Part shown: piece after piece, positions 38,947 to 47,891 of the stretch
Layout: the number at the start of each line of letters is the position of its first letter
How positions within the stretch are numbered: the stretch's first letter is position 1
From: Tritrichomonas musculus
Lineage: Eukaryota; Parabasalia; Tritrichomonadida; Tritrichomonadidae
DNA length: 64,000 nt
Reading direction: 5' to 3'
Assembly: GCA_039105265.1 (NCBI GenBank)
Contig: JAPFFF010000006.1
Span: 3,906,001-3,970,000 of the forward strand
Made by a program: the position numbers and the translations under genes
Notes under the pieces: generated by a model
The model's database searches: none
What the model was told of the DNA's origin: nothing
What the model saw: the letters and a program-made list of their open reading frames with translations, nothing else

Positions 38947-39894
38947 ATGAGTCATATCAAAGAACTTTCAAGAGGTACAAAAATAGGAAAATATAAAGTA
39001 GATTTTTTGATTGGATGCGGAGGATTTGGTCATGTTTATAAAGTCATTGATACTTCGACAAATCAATCACTTGCCTTAAAAACAGAGCAAAAAGACTTAG
39101 AAAAATCGTTTCTGAAAAACGAGATTGAATGTTTATCTAATCTTGATAAACCATTTTTCCCAATTGTTCGTGACCAAGGCCAATATAAAAATTTTTATTA
39201 TTATGTTATGAATATTTATGGATTATCAATTCATGCGCTTCGTCAAATTAACAAATTGTCATTGGATATGACACTTCCTATTTGCTACAAAATGTTTACA
39301 ATCATACATTCTTTACATAGTCTTGGATATATTCATCGTGATATAAAGCCGAGTAATTTTCTTCTTCAACAATCCAAAAACGATCCATTTGTTCTCGTTG
39401 ATTTTGGTTTAGCATTAAAATACCTTGATTCAAAAGGTGAAGTTCTTCCAATTGAAGATCGCCGATTTGCAGGAACAAAAAAATATGCATCAATATTTTC
39501 ACTTAAACACAGCCAACTTGGAAGAAGAGATGATTTAATTTCATGGATTTATTCTACAGTTGAAGTTATAACAGGTACATTACCTTGGTCACCATGCGAA
39601 AATGAAGAAGAACTTGTTGCAGTGAAAGAAAGAACAACGCCAGAAGAACTTTGTAAAGATGTTCCAGAAAGAATTCGCAAGATATACAAATATTTATTAA
39701 CTCTTGACGAAGACTCTTGTCCAGCTTATTCAAAAATTGATAAATATTTTCATAAAGCACTTAAAGAAAATAACATAGACATAGATGCAATCAACTGGCA
39801 ACGCTTATACATTGCAAACGCTGACCTTGAAGCAATTTGCAAGAGTCAAAAAGGTGGAAAAGCTAAAAAAGATGGTGAATGTAATATTCATTAA
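38947..39894 (+). CDS. Casein kinase 1 family protein kinase
   Basis: The product has 315 residues and a complete kinase fold. The Gly loop is IGCGGFGHVY (22-31), the catalytic Lys is Lys45 in LALKTE, HRDIKPSNFLL starts at 130 with Asp132, and DFGLALKY has Asp152. CK1/TTBK hallmarks are present: LHSLGYIHRDIKPSNF, RFAGTKKYASI replacing APE, and LGRRDDLISWIYSTVEVITG. The C-terminal tail is short and basic (GGKAKKDGE). CK1 kinases act on acidic or primed substrates in many pathways. Paralogues are usually abundant in trichomonads, so the role is unknown. Confidence 0.9.
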   Translation: MSHIKELSRGTKIGKYKVDFLIGCGGFGHVYKVIDTSTNQSLALKTEQKDLEKSFLKNEIECLSNLDKPFFPIVRDQGQYKNFYYYVMNIYGLSIHALRQINKLSLDMTLPICYKMFTIIHSLHSLGYIHRDIKPSNFLLQQSKNDPFVLVDFGLALKYLDSKGEVLPIEDRRFAGTKKYASIFSLKHSQLGRRDDLISWIYSTVEVITGTLPWSPCENEEELVAVKERTTPEELCKDVPERIRKIYKYLLTLDEDSCPAYSKIDKYFHKALKENNIDIDAINWQRLYIANADLEAICKSQKGGKAKKDGECNIH

Positions 39895-40232
39895 ATTCTT
39901 TATTATGCTAATTAATATAATAATTTGCTAGATCGATTAAATGATATATACTTTTCAATTGTCAATATTCTAATTGATAACTTGTTCTGAATTTTTTTTA
40001 AAAAATGGTTTGTATATGATATTTGATATTTGATATTCATTTATTATTTTTTTCATTAATTCCTCATAGGTAAATTTAACCTTCAATTAAGATAATCCTT
40101 TTATATAATATTTACTGAAATAAGAGTTTCAAATAAATCTAATTTCAGTGTACATTGTTGGTGCTGAGCAATTGTGTATTAGACTCATGATTGATTAAAT
40201 TTCTTTATTAGCCGTTTAAAATATATAAAAGT
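39895..40232. other. Intergenic spacer
   Basis: A 338-bp AT-rich spacer between two plus-strand genes. A mildly GC-richer patch at 40140-40190 has no obvious fold. Nothing else is seen. Confidence 0.4.
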
Positions 40233-40637
40233 ATGAATTCGAAACCAAAAAATCTTGATAGAGAAACAAAGTTAGCTATTGTTAAGTGCGGTGGTAAAAA
40301 TAATTGTCAAGCAAGATATTTTCAAGAATTAAGTTCTTATGTAGTTAAGAGTGAGATATCCGCTTTTGAATATCTTCAGCCTGATTTAAAAATAAAAAAT
40401 TCCAGGGCCTGGGGCCAAGCATTAAATCTTGTCAATGCCTATTTAAAAAGATATAAAATGGAATTAACATTAAAGACAATGAAAAAAGAATTTGCTAATA
40501 ATCCAAAAACGACAAGTTACAAGAATACATCAATAATTGACTCAACATTTAATAATTTAATTTCTTTTTCAAAGGATTTATCCAAAATGTCTTTTGAAGA
40601 ACGGGTTCATGAATTTAATAGTCAGTTTAAAAAATAA
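40233..40637 (+). CDS. Small basic protein with a LisH-like motif
   Basis: The product has 134 residues, basic and helical. The segment around 66-92 (LNLVNAYLKRYKMELTLKTM) followed by KKEF fits the LisH dimerisation motif (LVxxYLxxxxxxLTLxxxxxE), found in centrosomal, ciliary and chromatin proteins. The rest, including CGGKNNCQ near 20-27, is not recognised. The stop is followed by a long AT-rich spacer. Confidence 0.5.
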   Translation: MNSKPKNLDRETKLAIVKCGGKNNCQARYFQELSSYVVKSEISAFEYLQPDLKIKNSRAWGQALNLVNAYLKRYKMELTLKTMKKEFANNPKTTSYKNTSIIDSTFNNLISFSKDLSKMSFEERVHEFNSQFKK

Positions 40638-40912
40638 TCATTGAAGTCAGTCCATTAATTTTATTTATTTTGCAATCTACAGCTTATTTTATCTAGCAAA
40701 TTGTATTTTTTAATGCTATATCAAGAACCGATTTTTATTGATTGATTGATTTTTAACAAGTTATTTTACGGATTTCTTTTACGGACTTATTTATAAATTG
40801 TATCATTTATTAATATACTTTAATTAATATAGTTATTTTTTAAAGCAAGTCACTTTGTATTATTAATATAACTATTTTTTATTTTATTTTTTTTAATAAA
40901 CATCATTTTATA

Positions 40913-42841
40913 TCATTTGTCATGTGATTGAGGTATTTCAGTTTGTAGTACCTCAGTAATTGAACCAAATCCAAGGGTTTCACCACCAGCTCTAATAATG
41001 AATCTACCAAAAGACTTACTAACATTGTGTAAGTCAACAGGAAGAGGTTGTGTCAGTCTAAAAACTACATCAGCTAAACTATTCTGTGGAATAAATTCTG
41101 GATTTTTCTTTGTTACCTTTTTAGTTTTCTGGTTTATAATAGCTTTAATTTGAGCAATTCTTAAAGGTGCATCAACAGCATGTCTATGAAATACAAGAGA
41201 TGCTCCTTTCAATAATGGGACAAGCATTGAAAATGTTTTGACTCTAGCAACAAATTGGGTGGCTACTTTTAATGTTCTTTCTGGAGCAATCAAAGCTGAG
41301 CCTATTGGAACGCTTTCACTTGAAAGTTGGGCAGTTAAGTAAATAGATGCAATTGTTCCAGCTGATGCAAAAGTAACTTGTTGTCCATTAACTTGTACTT
41401 TACTGACTTTACAAAATCTATCAACAGGTAAAAGATGGAGATTGTCATTTGGACAAACATATCCGCATTCAATTCTACCAGTTACAATGACACCTCTTCC
41501 GTTTGACATATCAATACATTCAGAAACGCATAATAAGAAAGGAGAATTTATATCATATGATGGTGGCGTTAAATTATCAATTGCTTCTAAAATAGTCGGG
41601 CCTTTGTACCAAGTAGAAGTCTCTTTTGAAGCCACTTTTAAGTTATCTCCTTTTGTTGCAGCAGTTGGGATGAATGTAATAGCTGACCATCCAAGAGATC
41701 TTAAAAATTGTGATAATCTGGTTTTGACATCATTGTAAACAGATTCATCAAAATCAACGCAATCCATTTTATTGACAGCAACAATCAGAGAATTAACACC
41801 TAATGCACGACAAAGAAGAAGATGCTCGCGCGCTTGGCCTTTTTCGATGAGAGGATTAGTTGCATCTATAACTAATAAAGCAGCATCAGCTTGTGATGCT
41901 CCTGCAATCATATTTGGAACAAAGTCTTTATGACCTGGTGCATCAAGGATTGTAACAATGAGATTGTTGGTTTGAAATTCGGTCATTGAAACATCAATTG
42001 TAACACCTCTCTCACGTTCTACTTGATCTTCAGCCATAACCCATGCCCAACAATCTTCAGGACGGCCGATATCTTCTGATTCTTTAGTAATTTTTGTCAT
42101 TTGTCCATGTGAAATATTACCAGTAAGACATAAAAGATGGCCCATCAAAGTAGATTTACCTGCATCAACATGTCCTACTATTACAAGATTGATTCGTTTT
42201 TTACTGGTTGCTAAAGCAGTTTGAACCATTTCTGGGGTTCTCTTGCAAGCTTGGTGCTGAACAACTGGTTTACTCAGTGGCATCTGTGATTGTGAACGCA
42301 ATAATCCAGATCCTGTGCGGGCTATTTCCTTTTGGCTTGTTGCATGAGATATGTTGGCGCTTTGAGGAGGTTGTTGAGGCTGGCTTGGCAAAGGCGGTGT
42401 TTGCTTAGCCTTCTTCTTTTTCTTGAGAGAGAATGGCCCAAAATCGCCATCAAGAGCGATTTCGATGAATTCCTTTACATCATAATTTAATTCTCGCAAT
42501 CCAGATATCATTTGATCTCTATCGCATTTTGAATAATCATACTTTTTATCGAGTTCTGCAAAGCATCGATTGATTTCTTTTTCATCATCTTGATAATAAT
42601 AATCTTCTTCTTCTGGATATGGCTCATCAAACATTTCTTCTTCTGGAAAATCTTGCGTAGCATTTTCATCAGAGTGATTCAGGAGTCCTGGAGCAAAAAA
42701 GTCATTTAATGTTACGGATCTTCGTGGATGGCGTGAAACTGGTACATGATAATTGTCATCGCCAGCAAATGGGTCCATATCGGCATCACCATAAAAATCA
42801 GTATCATCATTATCATAAAGTTTCCTTCTTTGGGCTTTCAT
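40913..42841 (-). CDS. HBS1: Hbs1-like translational GTPase (ribosome rescue)
   Basis: The product has 642 residues. An acidic N-terminus precedes the HBS1 N-terminal domain (about 88-132, CFAELDKKYDYSKC...ISGLRELNYDV), then a Gln/Pro linker and an EF1A-type GTPase core. G1 is GHVDAGKS (223-230), switch I holds GVTIDV near 279-284, G3 is DAPGHKDF (300-307) and G4 is NKMD (357-360). Two beta-barrel domains follow. With Dom34/Pelota, Hbs1 splits stalled ribosomes in no-go and non-stop mRNA decay. The Hbs1-type N-terminal domain separates it from EF1A and eRF3. It shares a 158-bp promoter region with the coiled-coil gene at 43000. Confidence 0.88.
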   Translation of the reverse strand: MKAQRRKLYDNDDTDFYGDADMDPFAGDDNYHVPVSRHPRRSVTLNDFFAPGLLNHSDENATQDFPEEEMFDEPYPEEEDYYYQDDEKEINRCFAELDKKYDYSKCDRDQMISGLRELNYDVKEFIEIALDGDFGPFSLKKKKKAKQTPPLPSQPQQPPQSANISHATSQKEIARTGSGLLRSQSQMPLSKPVVQHQACKRTPEMVQTALATSKKRINLVIVGHVDAGKSTLMGHLLCLTGNISHGQMTKITKESEDIGRPEDCWAWVMAEDQVERERGVTIDVSMTEFQTNNLIVTILDAPGHKDFVPNMIAGASQADAALLVIDATNPLIEKGQAREHLLLCRALGVNSLIVAVNKMDCVDFDESVYNDVKTRLSQFLRSLGWSAITFIPTAATKGDNLKVASKETSTWYKGPTILEAIDNLTPPSYDINSPFLLCVSECIDMSNGRGVIVTGRIECGYVCPNDNLHLLPVDRFCKVSKVQVNGQQVTFASAGTIASIYLTAQLSSESVPIGSALIAPERTLKVATQFVARVKTFSMLVPLLKGASLVFHRHAVDAPLRIAQIKAIINQKTKKVTKKNPEFIPQNSLADVVFRLTQPLPVDLHNVSKSFGRFIIRAGGETLGFGSITEVLQTEIPQSHDK

Positions 42842-42999
42842 TATTAAATTTTTTTATTAAAATTTGCTTCTGGCAGTTAAGATTGAAAATATGGCCTTTG
42901 ATTTGGCCATAAAAAAATACTTTGAATTTTGAATGATATATACAAAAAGTTTCTAACAAATCAAAATAACGAACTTTTATTCAAATTAGAATAACAGAA

Positions 43000-44967
43000 A
43001 TGATGTATAGAGGATTAAATGCAAGAGGATTGAGTTTGCTTTCAAATAATATTTCATCAGCATCTGATTTGCCTCCGCTTAATCCATCAAGTGGAACTGT
43101 TTATCAACCTCCAAGTTCAACTGGAGCAAGAAATGCTTTAATTGAAACGCAGCGAATGCGTACATTGATTATGGGACAAATACAATCAATTCAAAGCGAA
43201 CAAGATCGAAAAATGCAGCAATCAGAAGCTAGAATTAGCATGGTACTACGTGAATTGTCGCCCAAGATTCAAAATCTTGATAGGCACATTACATTCAATC
43301 AGCAGCAGCTGAATGATATTATTGAACGTTTGACTCAACTTGATTCTGTTGTTTTGCCATCAATTCAACAAAAATCAGACGAAGTTCAATTGAAATTTGA
43401 ACAATCAATTCGAACAGAAACTCAATCAAAATTTAAACCTATTTCAGACGACATAAAACATGAACAAACAAAATCCGAGCAATTATCAGATTCTACAACT
43501 TCGCACATTTCATCTACAAACGATAAATTAAAAGATTTATCAATTGCATATGATGAACTTGAAAGAAAAGCTTCAGATACGCAAAATTATGTTCAAAGTA
43601 ATTTAATTAATATTAATCCGCGTTTATCAGCAATTGAAGCTCGCCTAGTTACATATGAAAGTGCTGCAGAAAGCTCAATTAAAAGTCAAAGTAGTCAATC
43701 TGATCTTCAACTTTCTGCAAAAAAGTTGCGAAAAGATTTAGAAGAACTTGAGCTAGATGGAATTCCACTTGCTGTTCAGTCAGCAGCATCAGATACCCTA
43801 ACAAGTATTACTTCGTTTACAAGTCAAATTGACCAAAAAATTACATCATCTAAACTATTACTATCAAATGTTGAAAGCACAATTAAAATGACGGCTGAAC
43901 AGCAAAAAAACGTTGATTCACAAGTAGAATCATTATCAAAATCATCAATTGATATACAAACTAATATTGAACAAGAAGAGCTAGAAATCGACACTAAACT
44001 TAAAGAACTTGAAAATTCAATTAAAGAAATTAATGATGAAATAGTAAACAAACTCAATACACTCCAAAATGATAATTCTGGAGATAGCCAATTGGTTCTT
44101 GATACTCTAAATGATGATATTCGATCTCTCCAAAGCAACGCAAAACAACTTTTAACTCAACTTAACCAAGATTGGACTCGTTTTCATAAAGATAATGGCG
44201 AAGCTCAAAAAATCACAGATTCAGAAATTGATCAATTATCATCAATTCTTAACGGTGAATTCAGTCTTCTTAAGAAAATAGCTGCCGCTGAAAGAAGAGT
44301 GAAATGGTGTTCTTCTCGTCTTCTAGCCTGGGAAAAAGAAGTTGAAGAAGCTGAACGTTTAAAAGTTGATGATGAAAATTTGGTTCAAAAATTAGAAACA
44401 CTTGAAGCCCGATTGAAAGAAACTGAAAGTCGTATTGCAGTAATTGATAAGCAAAAGGCTCCAAAATTGAAAAAATTGACGAAAGAATCATATAATGAAA
44501 ATGGTCCAGCTCCTACTTTAGCTTCTCCTGGTAATGAAATCGAGCCGCTTACCATTCCAAGTGAATTGATACTAACTTATGATGATAATGATACCGAAAT
44601 TGTCATTCCTGACTTGCCATCTCATGCAGATAGAAAAATGAATCCTGCGAAATTTGAAAAAGAGCAACCTGATGCAAATCCTCCCGATGGCAACGAAATT
44701 GAAGAAGATCCGCAAGAAAAGCAATCTAAATATATTAAAAATAATGATATCAATAAAAAAGATGAAGATAGTGAAGCAAAAAATGGCAAGGAAGAAGATG
44801 TAGAAATTCAAGAGGAAGAAGAAGACAAAGGTGATGAAGGTAATGAAAACACAAATAAAAAAGACAAAGAAGATAAAGAAAAAGACGAAAATACAGAAAA
44901 AGACGAAAATAAAGAAAATAATGATGATAAGAAACCTTCAGAAAACAAATCAAAATCTAAGAAGTAA
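43000..44967 (+). CDS. Large coiled-coil protein with an acidic KEKE tail, unknown
   Basis: The product has 655 residues. A Ser/Pro-rich N-terminus (1-45) leads to a long coiled coil from about 47 to 490 (QIQSIQSEQDRKMQQSEARI; later AAAERRVKWCSSRLLAWEKE), then a Glu/Lys/Asp-rich tail from about 550 to the end. No family is recognised; a structural role in the cytoskeleton or flagellar apparatus is possible. The first two codons are both ATG (43000 and 43003). A hairpin at 45021-45109 lies just after the stop. Confidence 0.55.
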   Translation: MMYRGLNARGLSLLSNNISSASDLPPLNPSSGTVYQPPSSTGARNALIETQRMRTLIMGQIQSIQSEQDRKMQQSEARISMVLRELSPKIQNLDRHITFNQQQLNDIIERLTQLDSVVLPSIQQKSDEVQLKFEQSIRTETQSKFKPISDDIKHEQTKSEQLSDSTTSHISSTNDKLKDLSIAYDELERKASDTQNYVQSNLININPRLSAIEARLVTYESAAESSIKSQSSQSDLQLSAKKLRKDLEELELDGIPLAVQSAASDTLTSITSFTSQIDQKITSSKLLLSNVESTIKMTAEQQKNVDSQVESLSKSSIDIQTNIEQEELEIDTKLKELENSIKEINDEIVNKLNTLQNDNSGDSQLVLDTLNDDIRSLQSNAKQLLTQLNQDWTRFHKDNGEAQKITDSEIDQLSSILNGEFSLLKKIAAAERRVKWCSSRLLAWEKEVEEAERLKVDDENLVQKLETLEARLKETESRIAVIDKQKAPKLKKLTKESYNENGPAPTLASPGNEIEPLTIPSELILTYDDNDTEIVIPDLPSHADRKMNPAKFEKEQPDANPPDGNEIEEDPQEKQSKYIKNNDINKKDEDSEAKNGKEEDVEIQEEEEDKGDEGNENTNKKDKEDKEKDENTEKDENKENNDDKKPSENKSKSKK

Positions 44968-45457
44968 TCGCTCTCAAAGATATTTTTTATTTGTATTTAT
45001 CTTTATACTCAAAGTGTGCTTAAACTTGAATCAAAAACGATAATACACTTCTGGTCAAAATTGAATTAAATTTCGCCATGGGTGTATTATCGTTTTTGAT
45101 TTAAGTTTACAATATTTCCAGCATTATTTAATTTTATAGATTTTTAAAATCAGATATCAATGTGAGTTAAGAAGCAATCATAACACATGTTTGATTTCTA
45201 TGAATATTTTTTTAAATATCGAAATGATGGAATAACTCTGTTCATAATAAAAGAATATTTAAAAAAAAAAATTTGTTTTTTGAAAACATTTCACGATGAT
45301 TTTACTGCAAGAATATGTTCATGAATATTTTATTACTCAAAGCTTCAAAAAAAAAAAAAATAAAATAAAATTACAATAAGATAATCATAAATAATATTTT
45401 ATTGTAATTAAATTGAAAAATAATAATTCACAACAAGAAAATGCGGTATTCATTAAT
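44968..45457. other. Intergenic spacer between convergent genes
   Basis: A 490-bp spacer between the coiled-coil gene and the GRIP golgin gene. It contains the 28-bp-arm hairpin listed separately; the rest is AT-rich with poly(A) runs near 45260 and 45348. Confidence 0.4.
45021..45109 (+). repeat. Long hairpin with 28-bp arms
   Basis: Arms at 45021-45048 and 45082-45109 are inverted copies (core ATCAAAAACGATAATACAC) with one difference, which is a G-T juxtaposition and so stays paired as G-U in the + strand RNA. The 33-nt loop is not palindromic. It sits 54 bp after the stop of the coiled-coil gene, so it could be part of that 3' UTR, a terminal hairpin, or a miniature inverted-repeat element. 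Confidence 0.85.
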
Positions 45458-46498
45458 TTAAAAGCCAAAAGCGGAAGTTGCTTTCGATATAATTTGTCTA
45501 CCTTCAGCGTAACTCCTCTGTGCAGCAGTTATTTGTTCATTGGTGCAATCAAGAAGTTGTAAAATTACTGGAATAAGTCTCTGCTGCGTAGCAGCATCGC
45601 CAATAAAGAATTCAAGTAAAACTCTTTTTAGATAGACTTTTAAAAGAGGTTGCTTTGATGCCTGATTTTCTGATGAATTTGAATGTTGACCTAATGATCC
45701 ACTACTAAGGCTTCGAACTGAAATATGTCCAGAATTATTTTCATTTCTATTTGAACGAAAATCTTGAATTGGGACATTTGGTGGATAACTATCAGATGAC
45801 AAATAAGGTCCTATTTCATATGTTCCATTATCATAAAGAGAAATGGCTTCATTATCTTTAAGAACAAGTATACTTTTTGGTGAACGCTTATTAAGATTTC
45901 TGAGCTGTTTTGCTTTTTCTTCTTCAAGATCAGAGCATGCTTTTTGATATTTAGTTTGAAGTTCAGCATAAAGAACATTTGATTTTTCTAACATTTGTTT
46001 CATTCTTTCATTTCTTTTCTGTGCTGCTTCACTGCCAACACCAGATTGTAGTCGATTTGTAATTTCAGTGAGTTCGGCTTCTAGTTGAGAAATACGTTCT
46101 TGTTGGCGAGTTGAGAAATCATTTGTTTCTTTAATGGTATTTTCAAGAGCTTGTATATGGCGGTCTCTATCTGCAAGGTCAATTTGGAGTGTCTCAATTT
46201 GCTGCTCTCTTCTTTTATCTGATCTCATTGAACGTGTTAATAAAGATTTTAATTTAGCAACTTTTGTTTCTTTTTGTGATATTTCATTCTGATCTTTTTG
46301 AATTTGTGCTTGTAAAGATTCAATGGTAATAAGCTGATCTGTATTTGAATTGACGTTAATATTAGAATTTAAGTTAGAATTTAAATCGGCATTTTCATTG
46401 GTTTCATTACTAGCACTAATCACATTAGAGCCTGTATTTGTTTCTATATTATCATCGGCATTAATAATAGCATCAGTTGTTTCAGGAAAATCGTTCAT
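45458..46498 (-). CDS. Golgin with a C-terminal GRIP domain
   Basis: The product has 346 residues. An Asn/Asp-rich disordered N-terminus (1-55) leads to a coiled coil (about 58-205). The C-terminus (about 287-330, LLKVYLKRVLLEFFIGDAAT, then RLIPVILQLLDC) matches the GRIP domain that binds Arl1-GTP on trans-Golgi membranes, including the Tyr in YLK and the LIPV motif. GRIP golgins tether vesicles at the trans-Golgi. It is much shorter than animal golgin-97/245, and a small protist form is plausible. Confidence 0.75.
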   Translation of the reverse strand: MNDFPETTDAIINADDNIETNTGSNVISASNETNENADLNSNLNSNINVNSNTDQLITIESLQAQIQKDQNEISQKETKVAKLKSLLTRSMRSDKRREQQIETLQIDLADRDRHIQALENTIKETNDFSTRQQERISQLEAELTEITNRLQSGVGSEAAQKRNERMKQMLEKSNVLYAELQTKYQKACSDLEEEKAKQLRNLNKRSPKSILVLKDNEAISLYDNGTYEIGPYLSSDSYPPNVPIQDFRSNRNENNSGHISVRSLSSGSLGQHSNSSENQASKQPLLKVYLKRVLLEFFIGDAATQQRLIPVILQLLDCTNEQITAAQRSYAEGRQIISKATSAFGF

Positions 46499-46661
46499 TT
46501 ATTAAATATATTTTGTGCCATTATTTGGTCTGATATTAAGAAATTTATATGGTGAAAATTGAGCCCAAAACGATTAAAAAACACGTTAAAGTATTTTCAT
46601 TGAAAATATTTATAATAAAGTATTCATCAAAATTGGTGCCAAAAATAGTTAAACCAACTAC

Positions 46662-47390
46662 TTAAAGCAATGGAATATCTTCGACAAAAAATGGTTCTTT
46701 ATCTTGGTTATCTTCATCACAGTTTTCATCAATGTTTTCAACACTGTCTTCATTATAAACTGGTTTGGGTTCAAGTAAGGTGCCTCGTTTTAATGCATCC
46801 TCTGGCTTAATCTTTGTGATCTCTGTTGTATAAATTCCTATTACTTCAGCTACATAACGAACAAATCCTTTTACTTGAACAATATCTCCTACAGATAAGG
46901 AAAGTTGCAATGAATTTTGGCAGCAAAGACTATTGGATATTATCTGTCTAGGTGCAAAAGAGCAGATATTAAAAATATCATCATCAGTATGATCAACAGA
47001 ACCAATTGTAACTATTTCTGTGCCGATGTGTTTTTCTTCAATTTTAAAATATTTGAAAAAATTCTTCATTTTTCTTCAAAGTATCTGAACTAATTGAAAC
47101 TTTTACTCCTAATCTTTCGGCTTCTTCTTTTGATGAGTCTTCTATCATTAAAGTATCAATAAATATCTCATTGTCAAACTTAACAAGACCATGAACCTTT
47201 ACAATTTTCCCTAGGATAGGAGAATAATCTAATTTATATATGCATTTAATAATATAAGATGATAATCCAATATTTGAATAATATGCAATTTTAAGAAACC
47301 CGCCTTCACGAAGAGCAGTAATTCCAAGAGTCACTATTTGTTTGTTGATTAGTTTGGTTTGATATCTTGGATACGAATAAATTGAGTCAT
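46662..47390 (-). CDS. OB-fold protein gene with an interrupted reading frame
   Basis: Two overlapping minus-strand frames, 47044-47334 and 46662-47069, look like parts of one gene. The first encodes an OB-like strand set (LGKIVKVHGLVKFDNEIFID) and the second another (VGDIVQVKGFVRYVAEVIGI), as in tandem OB-fold DNA-binding proteins. The only upstream ATG (47388-47390) is out of phase with the first but in phase with the second. A 41-bp segment at 47335-47375 with GTATCC...ACTAAT...ATAG ends would, if removed as an intron, join the ATG to the first frame in phase. A second phase change near 47044-47069, next to a T6 run, stays unexplained. It could be a relic, contain assembly errors, or be two genes. 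RPA2/Stn1-like identity is only a guess. Confidence 0.45.
47335..47375 (-). other. Candidate 41-bp intron
   Basis: On the minus strand this segment begins GTATCC, contains ACTAAT and ends ATAG, loosely like the trichomonad intron pattern GTAYGT...ACTAACACAYAG. Removing it puts the ATG at 47390 in phase with the downstream OB-like frame (MTQFILTLGITALREGG). The 5' site and branch spacing are non-consensus, so this stays a hypothesis. Confidence 0.25.
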
Positions 47391-47445
47391 TTTAGAATAA
47401 TGACCGTGTACTAATTATTTTGAAATGAATATTCAAGAGTTTTTT

Positions 47446-47685
47446 AATCTTGTTTCTGTGAAGTAAAGAGTTCAAATATAGAATAATAAGGTTGCTTAGC
47501 TGTAATAAAAGCTGTCGTTTTTAAGTAAAAACTCTCGAGAATGTTGAATATCTCTATCTTGTTTCAATCTTGTTTCTGTGAAGTAAAGAGTTCAAATATA
47601 GAATAATAAGGTTGCTTAGCTGTAATAAAAGCTGTCGTTTTTAAGTAAAAACTCTCGAGATTGTTGAATATCTCTATCTTGTTTT
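47446..47685. repeat. Tandem duplication, two copies of a 120-bp unit
   Basis: Copies at 47446-47565 and 47566-47685 differ at two positions only (a/t at 47541 versus 47661, c/t at 47565 versus 47685), so the duplication is recent. The unit includes AAACTCTCGAGA and ends TCTCTATCTTGTTT. It lies between the OB-fold gene and a transposase relic and has no reading frame. Confidence 0.92.
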
Positions 47686-47746
47686 AATATAGAGAATGTT
47701 TAAAAAAAATAAGAAAAGGTCAATTTTAAATATTTTTACCATTGCT

Positions 47747-47791
47747 TTTTGAGATACTGCTCTGGTCACATCACCAGAGCAGTGCTCAAAA
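47747..47791. repeat. Imperfect 18-bp-stem hairpin
   Basis: TTTTGAG / ACTGCTCTGGT pairs with ACCAGAGCAGT / CTCAAAA, with a small internal asymmetry and a CACATC loop. It is much more GC-rich than its surroundings and lies about 100 bp beyond the end of the transposase relic, where a transposon terminus would be expected. Confidence 0.8.
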
Positions 47792-47891
47792 TACAATTTA
47801 TCTATAATTTTCACCAGAAATAAAAAAAATAATTTAATTATAAGTAGATTAGATATTTATCATTAGTTTTAGAGAAATTTTCTGACATTAC

